From positions 1 through 64,000 of the forward strand of contig DDUU01000026.1 in assembly GCA_002344965.1 (NCBI GenBank): a stretch of DNA of 64,000 bases, in the 5' to 3' direction. Source of the stretch: Candidatus Tepidiaquacellales bacterium UBA2330 (GTDB lineage Bacteria; Bacteroidota; Ignavibacteria; Tepidaquicellales; Tepidaquicellaceae). The notes beneath the pieces are model-generated. The model was not told the origin of the DNA, searched no databases, and saw only the letters and a program-made list of their open reading frames with translations. The translations under genes were made by a program, and so were the position numbers. Of this stretch, positions 29,123 to 38,574 are shown in pieces. How positions within the stretch are numbered: position 1 is the stretch's first letter; each line of letters begins with the position of its first letter.

Positions 29123-30205
29123 TTATTTAATTGAAATGCTGTCTTTATCAATTTTTTCACCTTTAAAAAGAGTAAGCATACCGAAGGCAATTGCAAGTAT
29201 CACCGGACCCATAAATATTCCCAGAATACCGAAAAGCTGCAACCCGCCGATAACACTGAAGAATACGAAAAGTTCATTCATCTTTGTGCGGTTGTTAATA
29301 AGTTTTGGCAAAAGAAAATTATCAACCATTCCTATTATAACTGCAGCATAGACGGATAAAACAATTGCTTTGGAAACTTCTCCTGAAGCGAACAGAACAA
29401 TAATTACGGGAACAGTTACAAAGGCAGTACCGCCGGTTGGAATAAGAGAAAAGAGCATTGCCAGTGTACCGAGTAGAATAAATGACGGAACTCCAAGAAT
29501 CCAGAAAATTAAACCCGCTAATATTCCCTGTATTACGGCTACTAACAAAGATCCTCTGAGAGTTGCATTTATAATTTCAGAAGTTTTGCGGATCAGCTCA
29601 TTAGCCTGATCATTTTCCATTGGAAGTATTCCCGGAAGATCACTTACAATTTTTTTCCCGTCGCGGAATAAATAATACATGCTGAAAATTGCAAGGAGAA
29701 TTCCGACCAGCATTCCCAGAACACCTTCAACCAAATTCAAAGAAGCGGATAACATTACTTCGCTTACCTTTGATACAAGCGCTTTGATGTCTTCAGGTTT
29801 TATAATATTATCAAGATTTACAAATCCGCTGATATAAGTATAAAAATTACCCAGCCAGCTGTGTCTCGGATCATTAATAGTCTGCTGTATTTCATCCATG
29901 GTTATACCCGCGAATCCCGCAAGTTCATTTACAACTGCTGCCGAAACAAAAAACAAAGGTATTATAAAAGTCAGCAGAGAAACGGCAATTGTCAGCATCG
30001 CGCTTATTACATGCCTGCCGGTTTTTTTCATCAGTTTTTCGTAAACAGGATGAAAAATAATTACGAGTATAGCCGACCATAATAAAACGGAAACGAAAGG
30101 AGCCAGCATAAGCCAGCAGACATAAAGCATTAGTCCGGTGAAAAACATAAGCAGTATAAACTGCGCGAGCTTTTTTCTTTCGGTGATGTTAAATCCCTGA
30201 GCCAT
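29123..30205 (-). CDS. AI-2E/PerM family transporter
   Basis: 360 residues with ~7-8 transmembrane helices. The order of segments fits the AI-2E (UPF0118/PerM) family: LAPFVSVLLWSAILVIIFHPVYEKLMKKTGRHVISA at the N-terminus, a soluble loop, then LFRDGKKIVSDLPGILPM, QGILAGLIFWILGVPSFILLGTLAMLFSLIPTGGTAFVTVPV and a final IGGLQLFGILGIFMGPVILAIAFG. Members act as exporters or antiporters; the substrate is not predictable. Confidence 0.9.
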   Translation of the reverse strand: MAQGFNITERKKLAQFILLMFFTGLMLYVCWLMLAPFVSVLLWSAILVIIFHPVYEKLMKKTGRHVISAMLTIAVSLLTFIIPLFFVSAAVVNELAGFAGITMDEIQQTINDPRHSWLGNFYTYISGFVNLDNIIKPEDIKALVSKVSEVMLSASLNLVEGVLGMLVGILLAIFSMYYLFRDGKKIVSDLPGILPMENDQANELIRKTSEIINATLRGSLLVAVIQGILAGLIFWILGVPSFILLGTLAMLFSLIPTGGTAFVTVPVIIVLFASGEVSKAIVLSVYAAVIIGMVDNFLLPKLINNRTKMNELFVFFSVIGGLQLFGILGIFMGPVILAIAFGMLTLFKGEKIDKDSISIK

Positions 30206-30606
30206 GTTAAAAGTAGTGGTATAATTGCAGTTGTAAAATACAATAGTCCTTTTAGTTTTAATAGTCTGAAATTATTTCAATCTTTTTTACAATAAAATGA
30301 TCAATAAATTTTTTACCTGTATGATTTTTTATTAAATATTTGACAATTCAGTACGCACATATAACGGATAATTTTAAAAAAATATATTTTCAGTGATCCG
30401 GAACAGGAATGAAAGCTTGTATTAAAAATGCTACTTTCTGTTAAACCTTAGCCAAAAAGACATTGTCTTTTATATGAATTACATTACAGCTATTTATAAA
30501 AATACTGAGTCAAAATATCAGGAAACAATTTACATAATGATAGGGAAGCATTTTAAAGTTAAGCGGTATATTCCCTGAAATTTTTTAAACTTTTAATGAA
30601 AAAATT
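30206..30606. other. Intergenic region without recognisable features
   Basis: 400 AT-rich bases between two divergent genes. I see no ORF beyond about a dozen codons, no repeat from this window and no clear hairpin. Promoters for both flanking genes are presumably here but I cannot place them. Confidence 0.5.
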
Positions 30607-31884
30607 ATGACTAAGAAAAATCCTTTAAAATTAATTCTGGCTTTGGTAATTGCAGTGTTAGTTACCTGTTATACAGCAGTTGCACAGGAATATCCCGGAA
30701 GCAGTGAGGATAAAAGTCCTGTATTTATTGACACCATTGAAACCTCGGAAAACCTTCTGGATTCCAATGAAGTCTATAAAAAACAATTTGAAGAACTCTC
30801 TGAAGACGGTGACTGGATTAAAGTTAAAAAGTCAGACTTTATTCGGGATCTGACTGAAGAGACGGGAGAAAATCTCCATTATTATTATACAGAAGACGGA
30901 GCTTATATATTTGTCTGGCGTCCGCATGGCAGCACATCAGCAGGATGGAATCCATATTATAACGGAAGATGGATTTTTTCATATTACGGATGGATATGGC
31001 TTTCTAATTATTCATGGGGCTGGGGTCCTTATCATTACGGAAGGTGGTATTTCAGCAGTTTTTACGGATGGATTTGGATGCCGGGAAATGTATGGGCTCC
31101 GAACTGGGTTACATGGCGCGACTGCGGATCTTATTACGGATGGTATCCGACATGCCCGAGAGTTTACTGGAGAGGTCACGGAAAAAGATGGCACAGAAAC
31201 AGACTTTATACATACAAAACTCAAAACTGGGTGATTGTTCAAAAGTCAGATTTTACAAAAAGAATCGATGAGAAAACAGTAGAAGATCCGTCAGATAATA
31301 TTAATATTTTACAGAATTCAGTTAAGGTTAAAACTTCGCAATATTCTGATGCAAATACAAAGACATTTAAATATTCTGGACCTAATGTAAAATCTGTTTC
31401 AACTGAATCAAATGAAAAAATCACTCCGAAGAATATAGAAATAAAAAGTCCGGTGACAGTTAAGAATGAAAGAAGCACAAAAGTAACAGAAAATAATAAT
31501 GTCAGATCAGCTGATAATGAAAAAAACAATCCTCCATCAGTCAAAAGCGGTGAGGTTAAAAATGATAAAAAACCGGAAATAAAAATAAGGGACACAAAAG
31601 ATCAGGATAAAAGGAATTATAATCCGCCAAAAAATCCCGGTACTAAAAATAATCCCCCCGTAAGAAAAGATAAAAATACAAAAAAAAACATGGACAGAAA
31701 AAGTAATAGCAGTCACATTGATAAAATAGAAAGTTATGAAGAAGACAGTAAGAGTGTAAACCAAAAAACAGTTACAGGCAGCATGAGTAATTCAGGAAGT
31801 AACAGCAATACGGAAAGTAATAATGCAGAAGACAATAACGGAAGAACCGAAAAAAATGTAAGTGAAAAATCAGAAAAAGACTAA
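30607..31884 (+). CDS. Exported DUF6600-like Trp/Tyr-rich protein with disordered basic tail
   Basis: 425 residues, signal peptide (ends AVAQ). Residues ~110-195 are unusually rich in Trp, Tyr and Gly with repeated motifs WNPYYNGRW, SWGWGPYHYGRW and YGWIWMPGNVWAPNWVTWR, the pattern of DUF6600 (YXWGXW-type). After ~residue 225 the protein becomes low-complexity, rich in Lys, Asn, Ser and Asp, predicted disordered and about 200 residues long. Likely periplasmic or surface-exposed; function unknown. Followed by a strong terminator. Confidence 0.75.
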   Translation: MTKKNPLKLILALVIAVLVTCYTAVAQEYPGSSEDKSPVFIDTIETSENLLDSNEVYKKQFEELSEDGDWIKVKKSDFIRDLTEETGENLHYYYTEDGAYIFVWRPHGSTSAGWNPYYNGRWIFSYYGWIWLSNYSWGWGPYHYGRWYFSSFYGWIWMPGNVWAPNWVTWRDCGSYYGWYPTCPRVYWRGHGKRWHRNRLYTYKTQNWVIVQKSDFTKRIDEKTVEDPSDNINILQNSVKVKTSQYSDANTKTFKYSGPNVKSVSTESNEKITPKNIEIKSPVTVKNERSTKVTENNNVRSADNEKNNPPSVKSGEVKNDKKPEIKIRDTKDQDKRNYNPPKNPGTKNNPPVRKDKNTKKNMDRKSNSSHIDKIESYEEDSKSVNQKTVTGSMSNSGSNSNTESNNAEDNNGRTEKNVSEKSEKD

Positions 31885-31926
31885 AAGGTTTATACTAAGT
31901 AATGTTTTTATTGTTAAAGTTAGATA

Positions 31927-31959
31927 AAGCCGGAATTTAAAATATTCCGGCTTTTTTTT
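31927..31959 (+). terminator. Rho-independent terminator
   Basis: AAGCCGGAAT ... ATTCCGGCTT with a T-run, about 40 bases after the DUF6600-like gene. Confidence 0.9.
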
Positions 31960-32131
31960 ATTATAAAAAATTAGTAGAAATGAACTTTGAATAAACTGTA
32001 AACTGTTATTGCTGATGTCCCGATTATTTTAACGCACAGTTCAAATTTATAAACGGTAATTTTTAAAGTATTAACAGTATCATCTGAAATAAATCTGTCC
32101 TTATTCTGTATATAACATTTTTTTAATTGTC

Positions 32132-34699
32132 TTGATTAAACTTCATAATAGAAATATTTTTAGGAAAAACATTCACACCTTGAATACCTGTAAGTTTATT
32201 TCTTTAATAATATTAATATCTGCTGCTGTATTTTTGTCAGGCAGTTGTAATTTCATTACTCACAGCACTCTTTCAAAAAGCAGTTCAAAAGATTCACTGA
32301 TAACTGAGCCGGAACCGGATTATGATGTGTCATTAGATTTCGAATATCAGGATTTTACATCTTATTTATTTATGGGAAACCGAATCGAGAATTTTACGGC
32401 ATATTTCAATACATTTTTTAAATCACAGGAAGATTATAATGAAGCGTTTGATGAATTCAGAACTTCATTTATTGCAGTGTTTAACAGAAGTATAGATTCA
32501 TTGCTTGTGGATCCGCCGGTTACTCAAAGTGTAAAAGATAAATTAAATAAATCGATAGAAAGAAGTTCGAAGATAATTCAATTCCACAGAAACAGTAAAT
32601 TCATTGATGATGCGGTTTTGCTGATTGGCAAGTCCTATTATCTTTTAAATGATTACATCAATGCCGAGAGAAAATTCAATGAGTTTCTGTCAAAATTTTC
32701 GAGCAGCGTACTGACTGATGAAGCGTTGCTATATCTTGCAAGGACGAAGAATAAACTCGGTAATCAGAATGAAGCGGAATCATTGTATAAAAGTTTGTTA
32801 AATGATAATACTGACACTGAGATAAGATCTCTTGCTGCGCGGGACTTTGGAGTTCTTGAATATAAAAAAGGAAAGCCGGAAGAAGCTGCGAAATATTTCA
32901 GAAAGTCCATTGAATATTCAAATGATAATGTAAGAAAAGCGGAAGGACAGTTTATACTTGCAAAACTGCTTTCATTATACAAGCCGGAGCTTTCAGCCGC
33001 TGAGTATAAAAAAGTTCTGGATTATACTTCGGATTTTGATCTTTCCTTCTACGGCAGGATTAATTACGCTAAAGGACTTTCCTATAATAAAAAATATAAT
33101 CTGGCGGACGAAGAACTCGCAAGTCTGAGAAAAAAATACAGGGATGAAGTTGCTTATGCACAGCTTGTGGATCTTGAAATAGCGAATAACTACTATGCTC
33201 AGAAAAAACTAAAAGACGCTATGGATAAATATTATGAAGTTATTGTCAAATATCCGAATACCGTAGCATCTTCAGATGCTTATTATTTTCTGGGAAAACA
33301 TGAGGAGGAAGTTAACAATAATTACCTTAAAGCCCTTGTTAATTATACAAAATCATCTCAGGAAAACCCGGCGTCTGAATATAATAAAATTGTAACAGCT
33401 AAGGTCACGGATCTCAACAGATATTTTTCACTGCAAAGCGAAGTAACGGATTCGAAACCTATAGAGATTCCTCAGGAAAATTTTGAAGTGGAAAAGTACA
33501 GAATCTATTATAATGAGGAAATGGGAATTGAACAGTTTAATGAAACTAATAAAGACGGTAGTAACAGAGGAAATGAAAATTCAGGTGAAGATGACGGAAG
33601 ACAGAGAGGAGACGGAAAAGGAAAACCCGGCGGGTTCAGAGAAAAATTTTTAATGGATATAAATGACTCGCTTGAAAATCAGGATCCCGGTAAATCCGGA
33701 GATGATATAAATAACACTACCAATCCCGGTAATGTAACTAATCCGGGAAACATGACAAACCCGGGTAATATGGGGAATGAGAATATTGAAAAAAAGGAAG
33801 AATCTGAAAATCAGGATACTACCAATACAGTTAATTTAGATTCACTGAAGAAAGTACAGGAAGAAGCTGAATTAAAAACAAAAGAAGATAAAATTTTCAA
33901 CGGGTATTATGAGCTTGCCGAGATATTCAATTACAAACTAAACAAAAGCGACTCAGCTGAATTTTATCTGAAATTGCTTTTACAGAAATTCGATGAGCCA
34001 GAAAAAAGATCCAAAGTATTGTATACTCTTGGAAACTTTTATGTTAATGCTAATGACAAAGTAAATGCAGATGAAACTTTCGGAAAACTGATCTCTGAAT
34101 TTCCTGCTTCTGTTTATGCTTTTGAAGCAAAAAAAATACTCGGGCTGGAAGTAACAAAGGATGATGTTGCAATTGACTCGACTGATGCAAAGTTTAATAA
34201 AGCAATAGAATTATATAATGAAAAAAATTTCGAGGAAGCTTTAAGCATTTTAAGAAAGATAGATGCAGAAACAAACTTAGATTCAGTCAAAGCAAAGACA
34301 TTATACGGAATCGGATTTGTATATGAAAACGGACTGTCCGTTAAAGACAGTTCGCTGTTTTATTATAAGAAGTTAAGAGATTCATATCCTGAGTCAGTGT
34401 ATTCCCTTAAGGTTTCGGAACTTCTGGACTATTATGCTGTACTTGAAGAAAATGAAAAGGCGGATTCCTTAAATAATGTTTCGGATACATTAAAAACCGA
34501 AACATCTGAGATCAACGAATCCGGTGTGGATAAAGAAAAAATATCTGAAGAAGGAAATGAGAATCCCGAAAACCGGGAAATGAAAACGGATGATGCCGGT
34601 GATGAAGAAAAGAAACAGCTTTCCCCGGAGGAAATTGAGCAAATGCTGAAAGAAACCGAAACAGATCCTAATAATCCGCCTGAAACACCGGATCAGTAA
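32132..34699 (+). CDS. TPR-repeat lipoprotein, PorW/SprE-like (putative T9SS component)
   Basis: 855 residues from TTG at 32132; a second in-frame TTG at 32180 gives a shorter, better lipoprotein leader (...AAVFLSGSC), and no ATG is available. The mature N-terminus (ENFTAYFNTFFKSQEDYNEAFDEF) and the run SSKIIQFHRNSKFIDDAVLLIGKSYYLLNDYINAERKF resemble SprE/PorW, TPR lipoproteins needed for T9SS and gliding. About ten TPR-like units flank a central low-complexity linker (~residues 465-575, GNENSGEDDGRQRGDGKG and NPGNxTNPGN repeats). The acidic C-terminus ends PNNPPETPDQ. TPR lipoprotein is firm; the T9SS role is inference. The 3' end overlaps the convergent E1 gene by 7 bases. Confidence 0.75.
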   Translation: MIKLHNRNIFRKNIHTLNTCKFISLIILISAAVFLSGSCNFITHSTLSKSSSKDSLITEPEPDYDVSLDFEYQDFTSYLFMGNRIENFTAYFNTFFKSQEDYNEAFDEFRTSFIAVFNRSIDSLLVDPPVTQSVKDKLNKSIERSSKIIQFHRNSKFIDDAVLLIGKSYYLLNDYINAERKFNEFLSKFSSSVLTDEALLYLARTKNKLGNQNEAESLYKSLLNDNTDTEIRSLAARDFGVLEYKKGKPEEAAKYFRKSIEYSNDNVRKAEGQFILAKLLSLYKPELSAAEYKKVLDYTSDFDLSFYGRINYAKGLSYNKKYNLADEELASLRKKYRDEVAYAQLVDLEIANNYYAQKKLKDAMDKYYEVIVKYPNTVASSDAYYFLGKHEEEVNNNYLKALVNYTKSSQENPASEYNKIVTAKVTDLNRYFSLQSEVTDSKPIEIPQENFEVEKYRIYYNEEMGIEQFNETNKDGSNRGNENSGEDDGRQRGDGKGKPGGFREKFLMDINDSLENQDPGKSGDDINNTTNPGNVTNPGNMTNPGNMGNENIEKKEESENQDTTNTVNLDSLKKVQEEAELKTKEDKIFNGYYELAEIFNYKLNKSDSAEFYLKLLLQKFDEPEKRSKVLYTLGNFYVNANDKVNADETFGKLISEFPASVYAFEAKKILGLEVTKDDVAIDSTDAKFNKAIELYNEKNFEEALSILRKIDAETNLDSVKAKTLYGIGFVYENGLSVKDSSLFYYKKLRDSYPESVYSLKVSELLDYYAVLEENEKADSLNNVSDTLKTETSEINESGVDKEKISEEGNENPENREMKTDDAGDEEKKQLSPEEIEQMLKETETDPNNPPETPDQ

Positions 34700-36738
34700 C
34701 CTAAAATATTTTCAATTGCATCAGAAACTTTTTTTACACCCGGAAGCATAACTGCCTCAAGTCCGGAATTTAAAGGTACAGCGGGCATATTTACGGAACC
34801 AATAACTTCCACAGGTGCATCAAGATACTGAAAGCAATTTTTTGAAATCCTTCCGGCAAGACTTTCAGCAAAAGAATTTAATACCTTTTCCTCTGTCAGA
34901 ACAATACACTTCCCGTGTTTCTTGACTGATTCAAACATCATTTTCTCATCAACTGGATTCAATGTTCTTAGGTCTACTATTTCTACAGAACCCGGAAAAT
35001 TTTTGGAAGCATTTAATGCCCAGTGAACTCCCATTCCGTAAGTTATTATAGTTAATGATTCTCCTGAGTCAATTTTTTCTTTTTCAGCATACTGAAAAAT
35101 TCTGCCCTTTCCAAAAGGAATAATATAATCATCCGAAGGTTCAGGACATTTTGCTGCATCTGTGCCGGGTACTTTGCTCCAGTAAAGTCCTTTGTGTTCA
35201 AAAATTATAACAGGGTTCGGATCATAAAATGCAGATTTCATCAGACCTTTCATATCTGCTGCATTACTGGGGAAAGCAATTTTAATTCCTCTGACAGGAA
35301 GTAAACTGGATTCTATACAATCGGAATGGTAAGGACCGCCGGCGCCATATGCTCCGCATGGGATCCTAATCACTGAAGAAACGGGATACTTTCCCATTGT
35401 CAGGTAACATGATTTTGAAAGCTCGACTATCAGCTGATTAACTCCCGCCCAGGCATAATCCGCAAACTGAATTTCCACAATTGGTCTGACGCCGGCTGCG
35501 CTCATTCCCGCAGTCGAACCGACAATGTATGCTTCCTGTATGGGAGTATTGAAAACTCTGTCGTCTCCGAATCTCTGCGCAAGAGTTGCTGCTTCTCTGA
35601 ATACGCCGCCGAGTCTTTTACCCACATCCTGACCGTAAAGAATTGCTTCCGGATGTTTTTCAAGAATTTCTCTGACAGCGTGCAGAGCAGAGTCAACCAT
35701 CATAAGAGGTTCTCTTCCTTCCGGCGCGCGCACTCCGGACTCTTCTGTTACAGGTGTCGGAGAAAACTCATGCAGAATAAGGGATGCTGTATCCGGCTCT
35801 TCAGCCGCTATAGCTTTTGAAAAACTTTCTTCAGCAATTATTACCGAGTTATTTTCAATCTCGGTAAGTTCATCTTCAGTTGCATTCTGCTTTTTTAAAA
35901 GTGAACGAAGTTTTATAACCGGATCGCTCTTTGCATGTTCATCAAGATCATGTCTGTACCATTCTCTCCGTACTCCTGATGTATGATGACCGAGCAGAGA
36001 AACTTTAGCGTGAATCAGCACAGGTTTTCTTTTTGTCCTTACATAATTCAGCATGTCGCCAAACTTAATATAGCATTCATTAAAGTCAGTACCGTCTATA
36101 CGTATTCGCTTTAAGCCCTTAAATCCTGCTGCAAATTCGTATGCATCCATAGCCCGCATTTCATCTTTGTATGCCGATATTCCCCATTCATTATCCTGAA
36201 TCAGATAAATAACGGGAAGCATTTTCAATACCGCCATCTGGAGTGCTTCGGAAACTTCTCCTTCAGTAACGGATCCGTCACCGAGTGAACATATGACTAC
36301 AGGTTTGTCATCGGTTTTAAGGAGTCCAGCATTTTCCAGATATTGAATTCCGTGAGCGATGCCGGTTGCCGGTATCGCCTGCATTCCCGTTGCGCTGGAC
36401 TGATGCGGGATCTTAGGAAAGCCGTCCCTCTTAAGAGAAGGATGTCCGTAATAAGTGCGTCCTCCTGAAAACGGATCATCTTTTTTAGTCAGGAGCTGCA
36501 GCATCAGCTCGTAAGGTGTTAGACCCATTCCGAGAAGAATTGACTCATCACGATAATACGGGCTGACGAAATCACATTCCTTCAGCTGCATGCCGACGGC
36601 AAGCTGAATGGCTTCGTGACCTCTGGAAGTGGAATGCACGTATTTGCAAATCTGCTTATTCTCATCGTATATCTCCGCCATTCTATTGGAAGTACACATC
36701 GAAGCGTAAGCTTTGAGAAGTATATTTTTATCAGTCAT
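34693..36738 (-). CDS. 2-oxoacid dehydrogenase E1, fused alpha and beta subunits
   Basis: 681 residues. The first half is an E1-alpha: YRDESILLGMGL, and the thiamine-diphosphate motif GDG (153-155) ... Asn183 (GDGSVTEGEVSEALQMAV, QDNEWGIS). From about residue 345 it becomes E1-beta (MMVDSALHAVREILEKHPEAILYGQDVG, NTPIQEAYIVGSTAGMSAAGVRPIVEIQFADYAW, IPCGAYGAGGPYHSDCIESS). The fusion is typical of Bacteroidota-type E1 enzymes for pyruvate or branched-chain 2-oxoacids; which substrate is uncertain. The E2 and E3 partners are not in the window. ATG start at 36738. Confidence 0.9.
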   Translation of the reverse strand: MTDKNILLKAYASMCTSNRMAEIYDENKQICKYVHSTSRGHEAIQLAVGMQLKECDFVSPYYRDESILLGMGLTPYELMLQLLTKKDDPFSGGRTYYGHPSLKRDGFPKIPHQSSATGMQAIPATGIAHGIQYLENAGLLKTDDKPVVICSLGDGSVTEGEVSEALQMAVLKMLPVIYLIQDNEWGISAYKDEMRAMDAYEFAAGFKGLKRIRIDGTDFNECYIKFGDMLNYVRTKRKPVLIHAKVSLLGHHTSGVRREWYRHDLDEHAKSDPVIKLRSLLKKQNATEDELTEIENNSVIIAEESFSKAIAAEEPDTASLILHEFSPTPVTEESGVRAPEGREPLMMVDSALHAVREILEKHPEAILYGQDVGKRLGGVFREAATLAQRFGDDRVFNTPIQEAYIVGSTAGMSAAGVRPIVEIQFADYAWAGVNQLIVELSKSCYLTMGKYPVSSVIRIPCGAYGAGGPYHSDCIESSLLPVRGIKIAFPSNAADMKGLMKSAFYDPNPVIIFEHKGLYWSKVPGTDAAKCPEPSDDYIIPFGKGRIFQYAEKEKIDSGESLTIITYGMGVHWALNASKNFPGSVEIVDLRTLNPVDEKMMFESVKKHGKCIVLTEEKVLNSFAESLAGRISKNCFQYLDAPVEVIGSVNMPAVPLNSGLEAVMLPGVKKVSDAIENILGY

Positions 36739-36890
36739 TAAATTTTACGGGAAAACTACAAAATAGAAACTAAACATTTTCTTTCAATGCAAAATGAATT
36801 AATATTCTGTGAAGTAGAATGGTAATTAATATGAAACGTAATGCGGTATGTTTTCGCGGAAACTAATTTATGCCTTTACAAAATCAAATA

Positions 36891-36910
36891 TACCTTATAA
36901 ATTTAAGGTA
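36891..36910. promoter_or_regulatory. Palindrome upstream of dinB (candidate operator)
   Basis: TACCTTATAAATTTAAGGTA: perfect 7-base arms TACCTTA/TAAGGTA around a 6-base centre, 81 bases before the chosen dinB start. The position and symmetry fit a repressor site (SOS control is common for dinB), but the sequence does not match a LexA box known to me. Confidence 0.4.
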
Positions 36911-36941
36911 TGCAGCAGACAATCAGTTCTACTTTTTTCAT

Positions 36942-36955
36942 TCCCCGCGAGGGGA
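36942..36955 (+). promoter_or_regulatory. GCGA-tetraloop hairpin in the dinB leader
   Basis: TCCCC-GCGA-GGGGA, a perfect 5-pair stem with a GNRA-type loop, 36 bases before the dinB start. Its C-run could alternatively pair with the GGAGGG ribosome-binding site at 36977-36982, so it could influence translation. Not tested. Confidence 0.35.
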
Positions 36956-36990
36956 CGGATTTCGACGACCTTTACAGGAGGGTCCGCATT

Positions 36991-38208
36991 ATGCCGCTCT
37001 ATTCCTTTCCGCACACAAAGGATCTGAACTGGAGAATAAGGGAGCATACGGACAGGTTCTTCGTGCATATTGATTTCGATGCTTTCTATGCGCAGGTGGA
37101 GCAGCGTGACAATGTAAAGCTGCGCGGAAAACCGGTATCGGTGGGAGGCACAGGAGGCGGAAAAGGAATTGTGATGACAGCTTCCTATGAAGCGCGCGCA
37201 TACGGCGTGGACACGGGAATGTCGGTTCTCGAAGCGAAGAAGATATGTCCGCAGCTTATCTCCCTTCCATGTTACGGTCCGAAGTATGAAAGCATAATGC
37301 TTAATCTTATGAACGCACTGAAGGAGTTTGTTCCCGAAGACTGCATTGAGCAGTACAGCATTGACGAATGCTTTGCTGATCTTACTCCCGTCGCAAAGGA
37401 TTTTTTTGAAGCTGTTAAAATTGCCTCCGCCATCAAGCGCAGGATCCGCGAACTTGAAAATCTTACTGCGTCAATGGGGATATCATACAATAAGACCTAC
37501 GCCAAGCTTGCCACCAAACTGCAGAAGCCGGACGGATTTTCGGTCATCACTCAGGAGAATAAGGAGAAGATATTCTCAATGCCGGCGGGCAAGCTCTGGG
37601 GCGTGGGAAGGAGAAATGAACTGCGCCTCCTGATGCTCGGCGTAAGAACAATACGCGACCTTGCGGGAAGCAGCGAGAGAATGCTCAGACAGGAATTCGG
37701 CGTGAACGGTCTGGTATTCAGGAAACTTGCCCGCGGCGAAGATACTTCGGAAATATTCCGGAAGGAAAGAAGCGAGAAATCGCTTAATCACTATCACACG
37801 CTTTCCGAACCAATATATAGACCGGCGGATGTTAAGACGGAGATAAGAAGAATAGGCGAATACATCTGCAGAAAGCTACGGTCCAAAAATCTTGTCGCGG
37901 GATATATGCACCTGTCAGTCAGGTTTGAGAATCTGAGATATGCTTCCGATCTTGTGAAACTTACAAACTACACAAGTGATGACAGGGAAATTTTTAATAC
38001 GGCTCTTTCAGTTTACAGGCGGCTTCATAAACCTACAAAGGAAATGAAAGGAAGACAGTTCGGAATGGGTGTGTATGATCTTCATACTGACCTTAAGGAA
38101 AAAAACCTGAATCTTTTCGAAAGCGAGCCGGAGCTTCCTTACCGCGCGCTCGACCGGCTTAAGTCGAAATACGGCGAAGGCGTTATACGCGTCGGCATAG
38201 GCAGCTGA
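36991..38208 (+). CDS. dinB: DNA polymerase IV (Y-family)
   Basis: 405 residues from ATG at 36991, chosen because AGGAGGG lies 9-15 bases upstream, one of the few strong ribosome-binding sites in the window; an ATG at 36910 would add 27 unusual residues. Y-family signatures: HIDFDAFYAQVE (catalytic Asp28), SIDECF (Asp125, Glu126), GISYNKTYAKLATKLQKPDGF, and LWGVGRR of the helix-hairpin-helix, then the little-finger domain. Translesion polymerase. The gene is visibly more GC-rich than its neighbours, with many GCG/GGC/CGC codons, consistent with horizontal acquisition. Confidence 0.95.
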   Translation: MPLYSFPHTKDLNWRIREHTDRFFVHIDFDAFYAQVEQRDNVKLRGKPVSVGGTGGGKGIVMTASYEARAYGVDTGMSVLEAKKICPQLISLPCYGPKYESIMLNLMNALKEFVPEDCIEQYSIDECFADLTPVAKDFFEAVKIASAIKRRIRELENLTASMGISYNKTYAKLATKLQKPDGFSVITQENKEKIFSMPAGKLWGVGRRNELRLLMLGVRTIRDLAGSSERMLRQEFGVNGLVFRKLARGEDTSEIFRKERSEKSLNHYHTLSEPIYRPADVKTEIRRIGEYICRKLRSKNLVAGYMHLSVRFENLRYASDLVKLTNYTSDDREIFNTALSVYRRLHKPTKEMKGRQFGMGVYDLHTDLKEKNLNLFESEPELPYRALDRLKSKYGEGVIRVGIGS

Positions 38209-38213
38209 AAAAT

Positions 38214-38537
38214 TTACTTTCTCAAAAGAGCAAGAGAGAAATTAAAAAGTTCGGCTGTCATCAGATTACCTTTAACCGCAGGATCATTCTGCATATAGCT
38301 TCTCGCTTCATCCTCTGTTTCAGTTTCAAGAATTGCAATTCCAAGATCTCTGTCCGACATTGGTTCATTAACAGTCCTGCCGGCAAGAAATAAAATGCCT
38401 TTCTCACAGAGATCTTTGAGATAATTAAAATGAATGCCGACAAGCTCCGAATCTTTATCGGTCCAGTCTTCAGCTCTGTAATAAGCAGGATTAAGTTTCA
38501 AAACGTAACAGTAAAAATTTTTCTTAGCTTTATCCAT
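38214..38537 (-). CDS. YciI-family protein
   Basis: 107 residues. KKNFYCYVLKLNPAYYRAEDWT..., HFNYLKDLCEKGILFLAGRT, and LGIAILETETEDEARSYMQNDPAVKG are the YCII (ferredoxin-like) domain pattern, with the HfnYLkdL His and a downstream Asp at the putative active site. Biochemical role unknown for most members. It follows ndh on the minus strand by 37 bases, a likely operon, and faces dinB tail to tail. Confidence 0.85.
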   Translation of the reverse strand: MDKAKKNFYCYVLKLNPAYYRAEDWTDKDSELVGIHFNYLKDLCEKGILFLAGRTVNEPMSDRDLGIAILETETEDEARSYMQNDPAVKGNLMTAELFNFSLALLRK

Positions 38538-38574
38538 AATTTTTTGTAAAAATTCCGTTTAAATATCTTACTGA

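Noticed and set aside
36910..36990. Upstream ATG for dinB
   Set aside because: Adds 27 residues without family counterpart, while AGGAGGG sits at the right distance before 36991.
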